Assembly (NCBI GenBank): GCA_030447125.1
Contig: JAUJLZ010000092.1
Span: 1-7,055, forward strand
DNA: 7,055 nt
Direction of reading: 5' to 3'
Source of the DNA: Acidimicrobiales bacterium
GTDB taxonomy: Bacteria; Actinomycetota; Acidimicrobiia; Acidimicrobiales; CADCSY01
The position numbers and the translations under genes were made by a program. Of the stretch, positions 1 to 3,969 are shown one piece after another. Position 1 is the stretch's first letter. Each line of letters begins with the position of its first letter. A model generated the notes under the pieces. The model saw nothing but the letters and a program-made list of their open reading frames with translations. It ran no database searches and was not told the DNA's origin.

Positions 1-445
1 ACAGCATGGCAACAAGCAGAGTGGCCACCCCGCCGACGGTGGCCCGGAGCAGATCAAAGGCGGCGCTGCCCAACACCACCACGGAGGACGACACCGGCGA
101 CGACAGCAGGGTCTCGAAGGTGCCCGAGGTCTGCTCGCTGCGCAAGCGGGACGAGAAGGAGTTCAGTGCGGTCTGGGCCATCCTGAGCACAGCGAGTCCG
201 ACCGCGGCAAAGGCGAAGTACCCTTGACTGAGATCGGCGTCGGTCGGGAGGCGTCCGCCGTCGATCAAGCGGCTCAGGAAGTAGAACAGTCCGAGAGCTA
301 CGGGGATCGCAAAGATGTCGAGCACGAACTGCAGCCGGTAGGAGCGGGCGATCCTCCAATCCCGGCGCACGAAGGCCCGTATTTGCCCCGGCACCGACAG
401 TCGACCCGACGCTTCGGCCGTGGCCGGCGTGGGAAGCGCGATCAT
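1..445 (-). CDS. ABC-2 type transporter permease, N-terminal part (cut by window edge)
   Basis: This is the membrane subunit of an ABC exporter, expected to form the pore driven by the ATPase encoded just upstream. The frame stays open from an ATG at 445 to base 1, giving 148 residues; the 3' end is outside the window. A short cytoplasmic N-terminus carries a basic stretch (FVRRDWRIARSYR, residues 25-37). A first membrane span follows at about residues 40-60 and a second at about 75-92. Next comes the ABC-2 permease motif EQTSGTFETLLSSPVS (residues 104-119), the coupling-helix region found in this superfamily, and the start of a third span. The ATG overlaps the TGA stop of the ATPase as ATGA (442-445), so the two are probably translationally coupled. 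The substrate cannot be read from the sequence. By context it could export a peptide matured by the neighbouring genes, but a polysaccharide or drug exporter is also possible. Confidence 0.85.
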   Translation of the reverse strand, partial: MIALPTPATAEASGRLSVPGQIRAFVRRDWRIARSYRLQFVLDIFAIPVALGLFYFLSRLIDGGRLPTDADLSQGYFAFAAVGLAVLRMAQTALNSFSSRLRSEQTSGTFETLLSSPVSSSVVVLGSAAFDLLRATVGGVATLLVAML

Positions 446-1284
446 GGCTCCCCGACAGCGCCAGCAAGAGCAACACCCTGCACCAGCATGTCCTCGAGGG
501 TGGCGGCGTCGGATGGGTCCTCCGTGGTTGCCACCACCTCGCCGCCAGCCATCACGATCACCCGGGATGCGACGGCGGCGGCCTCGTGAAGGTCGTGGGT
601 GGCAAAGAGGACCGCCCTCCCCGCCTCGGCCTGACGACGGACTTCATTGCGGAACAACGAAGCCGCCATAGGGTCGAGGGTCCTTGTGGGTTCGTCGAGG
701 AGCAGCACCGGTGGCTCGCAAAGCAGGGCCCGAGCGAGCGACAGTCGAGCACGCATGCCTGACGAGTAGCGGTCGAAGCGTCGATCCGCCGCTTCCACCA
801 GGCCTATGTCGGCCAGCAGCTCCGTCGCACGAGCACGGGCGGCAGGGCGCCGTAGGCCCTGGAGCGCGGCAAAGAACTGCAGGTTCTCGCGCCCGCTGAG
901 GCGCCAGTACCACGAGCGCTCCTCGCCCAGGACCAAGCCCAGGCATCGACGGACGGCAGCGGAATCAGCCACGACGTCGTGGCCGGCCACCAAAGCCTGG
1001 CCCCGGTCGGGTAGGACGGTGGTGCCGAGGATGCGCAGGAGCGTGCTCTTGCCGGCGCCGTTGGGACCCAACAGGGCCACGATGCCGCCCCACGGCACCT
1101 CGAGGTCGACCCCGCGCAGTGCGACGTGCCCGTCGAAGCTTTTCTCAAGTCCGCAGACTCGAACCCCGTGCTGCGGTTGAGTCGCCTCTTCCCGTAGGAT
1201 CTCGGCGCTTGGACCTGAGTTCGACGTCCCCACCACCCCTCCTGCCGCCCAGTCCGGAATCGGAGACGGTACCAGGGGGAGCAT
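442..1284 (-). CDS. ABC transporter ATP-binding protein (ABC-2 exporter type)
   Basis: This is the cytoplasmic ATPase that powers the partner permease. With the ATG at 1284 it has 280 residues. It shows Walker A GPNGAGKST (73-81), a signature motif YSSGM in place of LSGGQ (173-177), Walker B VLLLDEPT (193-200), a D-loop TLDP (202-205) and the switch histidine in ATHD (230). The segment EERSWYWRLSGRENL (121-135) sits where the Q-loop region lies and is typical of the ABC-2 export branch. The start is uncertain. The first 40 residues are low-complexity and are not part of the ABC fold. An AGGAGG lies just before two tandem GTG codons at 1236 and 1233, only 1 and 4 bases away, so a start at 1233 is an alternative. 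Either start overlaps the divergent kinase gene. The stop overlaps the permease start by 4 bases. Confidence 0.93.
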   Translation of the reverse strand: MLPLVPSPIPDWAAGGVVGTSNSGPSAEILREEATQPQHGVRVCGLEKSFDGHVALRGVDLEVPWGGIVALLGPNGAGKSTLLRILGTTVLPDRGQALVAGHDVVADSAAVRRCLGLVLGEERSWYWRLSGRENLQFFAALQGLRRPAARARATELLADIGLVEAADRRFDRYSSGMRARLSLARALLCEPPVLLLDEPTRTLDPMAASLFRNEVRRQAEAGRAVLFATHDLHEAAAVASRVIVMAGGEVVATTEDPSDAATLEDMLVQGVALAGAVGEP

Positions 1285-2096
1285 ACGGACTCACTTTCAC
1301 TGGCCCCGTCGCCGCCCTGGCCGGAAGCCTGCTGATGCCGGCCGAGGAAGGGTGGCCAGAGGTGGAGCTGTGCTGGGCCCCACCGCTGTCCGACCCTCCT
1401 GACGTGGGCTTCTTCGGGCCCGATGAGGCAGTCTTGGCGCTGGTGAGTGGGGGGCACGCCGTGCTTGACCGGGTCAATCGCCTCGCCCGGTTCTGCAAGG
1501 TCGATCCCCCTGACGGCCACCAGGTGGCCCACCCCTGCCTGAGTACGGCCAGCAGCTACTTCGCCCGCTGGGACGGCCGGCTGTCCTTCCACGCCAGCGC
1601 CGTCGTCGCCGAAGGTGCTGCCTGGGGGCTGCTCGGGTCCAAAGAGGCCGGAAAGAGCACCACGGTGGCCTGGCTGGCCGAAGCCGGCTACGGCGTGCTG
1701 TCCGACGACCTGCTTGTGCTCGACGGCCAGACGGCCCTGGCGGGGCCGAGAATTGTTGACCTCCGACTCCCCACGGCCGAGCGACTGGGTCGCGAGCGGC
1801 TAGTGGTCGTGCGCAAAGGGGAGCGCCACCGCCTGCTCCTTCCCGACGTGCCCGCCGAGGTTCCTTTTGCGGGTTTCCTGGTCCTGGCCGTGGGCGCCGA
1901 GGTGTCGGTGGAACGGGTGCCTTTGGCCGACCGGCTGGAGATCCTCCGCCACCATCTCACTCTCCGGCAGTTGGGGGCACCTGGGTCGGTGTTGCTCGAG
2001 CTGGTCAGCCTGCCGATGTGGCGGGTACAACGTTCACGGGACTGGTCCGAGCTTCCGCTGCTACTCGACCGCTTGGTCGCCACTATCGCCGGTTGA
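1209..2096 (+). CDS. HPr kinase-like (HprK-related) P-loop kinase, lasso-peptide-tailoring type
   Basis: This is a predicted ATP-dependent kinase of the HprK-related group. It keeps the order of the HprK core: a histidine-containing strand (FHASAVV, about residues 127-133), a P-loop GSKEAGKST (143-151), then AEAGYGVLSDDLLVLDG (157-173), whose paired aspartates match the ADD metal-binding motif of HPr kinase. Homologues in lasso peptide clusters phosphorylate the C-terminal serine of the precursor; that role is inferred here from the adjacent B1 and B2 genes. I chose TTG at 1209 (295 residues) because AGGA at 1196-1199 lies 9 bases upstream. The frame also has an ATG at 1119 (325 residues), but that start would run deep into the ABC ATPase domain on the other strand and adds an arginine-rich stretch. 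The 3' end overlaps the convergent B2 gene by 36 bases. It could instead be a kinase in polysaccharide control; the fold call is firm, the substrate is not. Confidence 0.82.
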   Translation: MDLSSTSPPPLLPPSPESETVPGGAYGLTFTGPVAALAGSLLMPAEEGWPEVELCWAPPLSDPPDVGFFGPDEAVLALVSGGHAVLDRVNRLARFCKVDPPDGHQVAHPCLSTASSYFARWDGRLSFHASAVVAEGAAWGLLGSKEAGKSTTVAWLAEAGYGVLSDDLLVLDGQTALAGPRIVDLRLPTAERLGRERLVVVRKGERHRLLLPDVPAEVPFAGFLVLAVGAEVSVERVPLADRLEILRHHLTLRQLGAPGSVLLELVSLPMWRVQRSRDWSELPLLLDRLVATIAG

Positions 2097-2513
2097 GGCT
2101 TCTCCTGAGAGAACCTGTCCTTGGGCGTGGGGCCGTCGGGTCGGAGCCCCCGGAATGGCCGGTGCCGGACGTCGGCTGAGCTCGCTGAAGCCGCGGGACC
2201 TGCTCGCCGGGTCGCCCTCCAGCCAGGCGTGGGCCCGGAAGCCGTCGCTCGGGGCGGTGACCCCGATGACGAGGTCACGCGGTTGTCCATGGGAGGCATC
2301 CCACGCCTGCAGCACCGCCGACTGAACCAGGCACGTCTGCCGGCGAACCCTGAGCAGGGCGGCCACCCATCGCCGGTCACCTTCCGGCAACGGGGGAGGC
2401 ATGGTCACGACCAGGTCGTCCAGACGGTCGGCGGCCAGGTCGCGCCGGGTCTGGCGAGCGGCACGCTCTGCCCACCACAAGGCCCGCACTGTGGTGGGGC
2501 CCACCATCGTCAC
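2061..2513 (-). CDS. Transglutaminase-like leader peptidase (lasso peptide biosynthesis B2 type)
   Basis: This is a predicted cysteine protease of the transglutaminase fold that removes the leader from a RiPP precursor with help from the B1 protein. Starting at GTG 2513 it has 150 residues, close to the usual B2 length. The catalytic cysteine is in RRQTCLVQSAVLQAW (C61), and the histidine is in GFRAHAWLEGD (H95). A nearby acidic residue (E99 or D101) could be the third member of the triad. The N-terminal half (WWAERAARQTRRD) matches the usual helical lead-in of the family. The GTG overlaps the TGA of the upstream B1 gene as GTGA (2510-2513), implying translational coupling; an ATG at 2507 is the alternative start. 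The last 30 or so residues are low-complexity and read through the end of the convergent kinase gene, so the tail is probably not part of the fold. Confidence 0.85.
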   Translation of the reverse strand: MTMVGPTTVRALWWAERAARQTRRDLAADRLDDLVVTMPPPLPEGDRRWVAALLRVRRQTCLVQSAVLQAWDASHGQPRDLVIGVTAPSDGFRAHAWLEGDPASRSRGFSELSRRPAPAIPGAPTRRPHAQGQVLSGEASTGDSGDQAVE

Positions 2514-2827
2514 CGCTCCAGCAGGTCGCGCTGGCCCAGCATGGCGACGAACGCCTCTACGTCGCCCCGTGCCCGGCCCTCGTCTACGTCGAACTCCGAA
2601 CGCAGAAGGGCTACGAGCTCGTCGGTGTTGCTCCCCTGGACGAGGGCCGGCCACAGCGCCGCTCCGGTGGCGTTGATCGCCAGATAGGTGGAGCTATTCC
2701 GATCGAGAGCCACCACCTCACCCTCGACTTCCCGCCAATCCACAGCATCTGACCGCAGTCGAATGGATTCACCAGGCTGCTTGACATCAGCCCCGCCGGC
2801 GTCGATGGGCACTCCGGAGGAGGTCAC
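2510..2827 (-). CDS. PqqD-like peptide-binding protein (lasso B1 / RiPP recognition element)
   Basis: This small cytoplasmic protein of the PqqD family (105 residues) is expected to bind the leader of a ribosomal peptide precursor and present it to the B2 protease. It has the family pattern: a strand region DWREVEGEVVALD (30-42), then STYLAINATGAALWPAL (46-62), a helix LVALLRSEFDVD (71-82), and a C-terminal helix ending in DVEAFVAMLGQRDLLE. The first 20 residues look disordered. The start is taken as GTG 2827, with no good ribosome binding site; a second GTG at 2812 is possible. A TACCAT hexamer 8 bases before the GTG on this strand could be the -10 box of a leaderless transcript. It is the first gene of a two-gene minus-strand operon with B2, and is divergent from the nucleotidyltransferase. 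PqqD-type proteins also serve other peptide systems, so the lasso assignment rests on the neighbours. Confidence 0.88.
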   Translation of the reverse strand: MTSSGVPIDAGGADVKQPGESIRLRSDAVDWREVEGEVVALDRNSSTYLAINATGAALWPALVQGSNTDELVALLRSEFDVDEGRARGDVEAFVAMLGQRDLLER

Positions 2828-2894
2828 GATCCCCGATGGTACCGGGAGGGACCGACCCGACGCGAACGCTGGTGGGCACTAGCGTCGGAAGACG
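2828..2894. promoter_or_regulatory. Divergent promoter region between B1 and the nucleotidyltransferase
   Basis: These 67 bases separate two divergent starts, so they should hold start signals for both strands. On the minus strand TACCAT (2841-2836) lies 8 bases before the GTG of B1. On the plus strand TAGCGT (2880-2885) lies 9 bases before the ATG of the nucleotidyltransferase. Both fit the loose TAnnnT pattern of actinobacterial -10 boxes placed for leaderless or near-leaderless transcripts. Neither has a recognisable -35 box at the right distance, so these are weak calls. Confidence 0.3.
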
Positions 2895-3848
2895 ATGGCC
2901 GCAGCGCTTCCGCCCAGCAGGGCCATTTTGGCAACCGTCCAGGGCCTGGTCGTCGATCAGGAGGCCGGGCGGGTGGTCGACGCCTTGCGGGGCCAGGGAG
3001 TACGGGCCATCCTGCTCAAGGGGGCCTCCTTCGCCCGCTGGCTGTACGACGACGGTGGCGCTCGTCCCTACAATGACGTCGACCTCCTCGTAGCACCCCA
3101 TCAACTGGAGACTGCCGGAGCGGTGCTCAGTCGCCTGGGCTACGTCCTGCGTTGCGCCGGAGCCGGGCAGGGCGAGCAAGCGGACCACGCCACCAACTGG
3201 GACCGGCCGGGATCGCCCACCATTGACCTGCATCACACCCTGTCCGGCCGACTTGGAGCGTCGCCTGAGCGGTGTTGGGAGGTGGTCGCATCGCGGGCCC
3301 GAGCGGAGGTCGTAGGCGGGAGTGCAGCTGAGGTACTGGCGCCTGCCGCCTTGGCGCTACACGTGGTCCTCCACGCCGAGACCGGAAAGAAGAAGACGAT
3401 GGACGACCTAGGCCGGGCTCTGTCGCGTCTGCAGGTCTCCGACTGGCAGGCCGCCCTCGAGCTCGCCAAAGCCCTGGACGGCTTACCCGCCTTCGGAATC
3501 GGCCTGCGCCTCCTTCCCGAGGGGGAGGCGATGGCTGCGGCCCTCGGCCTGCCGACCGACACCTCAGTCGAGTTGGTGCTTCAGACTTCCTCGACCGGCA
3601 ACCTGGCCCACCCCTTCGAGCAGCTTGCTCGCACCCCAGGGCTGCGTGCCAAGGCCGGGATCGTCGCCCGAGAGCTGGTGCCCACGACGTCGTTCGTCCG
3701 GGTGTGGTTTCCCCGAGCGGCACGAGGTCCTGGGTGGTTGCTGGGCGCCTATCTCTACCGACTCGTGTGGGTCCCGTTCCACGCACCCCAGGGCCTGCGA
3801 GCCTGGTTGCGCGCTCGCCGGGTCGTTGCCGACGCCCACAAAGCCTAA
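2895..3848 (+). CDS. Nucleotidyltransferase family protein (NTP_transf_5 type)
   Basis: This is a predicted nucleotidyltransferase of the uncharacterised Pol-beta-like group often found in lasso-type and exopolysaccharide clusters. It has 317 residues. The N-terminal fold carries AILLKGASFARWLYDD (38-53), followed by ARPYNDVDLLV (56-66) with the DxD metal pair D61 and D63. A third acidic position is likely D111, in TIDLHHTLSG (109-118). The central helices AALALHVVLHAETGKKK (151-167) and MDDLGRALSRL match the family's conserved histidine and DL helices. The C-terminal 60 residues are basic and aromatic (around WLLGAYLYRLVWVPF, 281-295) and may touch a membrane. The ATG at 2895 follows GGAAG at only 3 bases, so translation signals are weak; a TTG at 2928 is an alternative. 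It starts divergently from B1/B2. In this setting it may transfer a nucleotide or sugar-nucleotide group to the peptide product, but its substrate is unknown. Confidence 0.82.
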   Translation: MAAALPPSRAILATVQGLVVDQEAGRVVDALRGQGVRAILLKGASFARWLYDDGGARPYNDVDLLVAPHQLETAGAVLSRLGYVLRCAGAGQGEQADHATNWDRPGSPTIDLHHTLSGRLGASPERCWEVVASRARAEVVGGSAAEVLAPAALALHVVLHAETGKKKTMDDLGRALSRLQVSDWQAALELAKALDGLPAFGIGLRLLPEGEAMAAALGLPTDTSVELVLQTSSTGNLAHPFEQLARTPGLRAKAGIVARELVPTTSFVRVWFPRAARGPGWLLGAYLYRLVWVPFHAPQGLRAWLRARRVVADAHKA

Positions 3849-3969
3849 AGCTGGACGTTCAACCGGAGCGGGCTCGATGGGCCGAAACCAGGCTGACCCG
3901 CGGCAACCACTTCCTTCTGCGAGCATCTGAGCTGTGACGGGCGGCAACGACAGACCTCTCTGCGCGTAG
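3849..3969 (+). other. Intergenic leader with possible stem and an imperfect direct repeat
   Basis: This is the only sizeable gap on the plus strand before the DUF4012 gene. It holds an imperfect 14-base direct repeat, tgacccgcggcaac (3894-3907) and tgacgggcggcaac (3935-3948), matching at 12 of 14 positions. GCGGG (3868-3872) can pair with CCCGC (3897-3901), enclosing a smaller TGG/CCA stem (3878-3880 with 3888-3890) around a GCCGAAA loop. No clear -35/-10 pair, terminator with a T run, or known riboswitch was recognised. No ribosome binding site is seen before the ATG at 3970. Transcription could also read through from the nucleotidyltransferase. Confidence 0.3.
3894..3948 (+). repeat. Imperfect 14-base direct repeat, two copies
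   Basis: The two copies start at 3894 and 3935, 41 bases apart, and differ only in CC versus GG near the middle. Both lie between the nucleotidyltransferase stop and the DUF4012 start. They could be a regulator binding pair or halves of an RNA structure. Two copies in high-GC DNA can also arise by chance. Confidence 0.4.

Noticed and set aside
804..1592. A 262-residue minus-strand frame overlapping both the ATPase and the kinase
   Set aside because: It is an out-of-frame reading of the ABC ATPase and antisense to the kinase; both of those have full sets of motifs.
2100..2113. TTCTC-CTGA-GAGAA hairpin just after the kinase stop
   Set aside because: The stem is only 5 base pairs and no T run follows, so it is not a convincing terminator.
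2781..2786. TTGACA on the plus strand, a perfect -35 box
   Set aside because: It lies inside the B1 coding sequence and no -10-like hexamer occurs 16-18 bases downstream.
3877..3930. Short plus-strand frame starting MGRNQADPRQPLPSASI as a possible lasso precursor
   Set aside because: It has no YxxP leader motif, no threonine at the penultimate leader position and no Gly core with an acidic residue at ring position 7-9.
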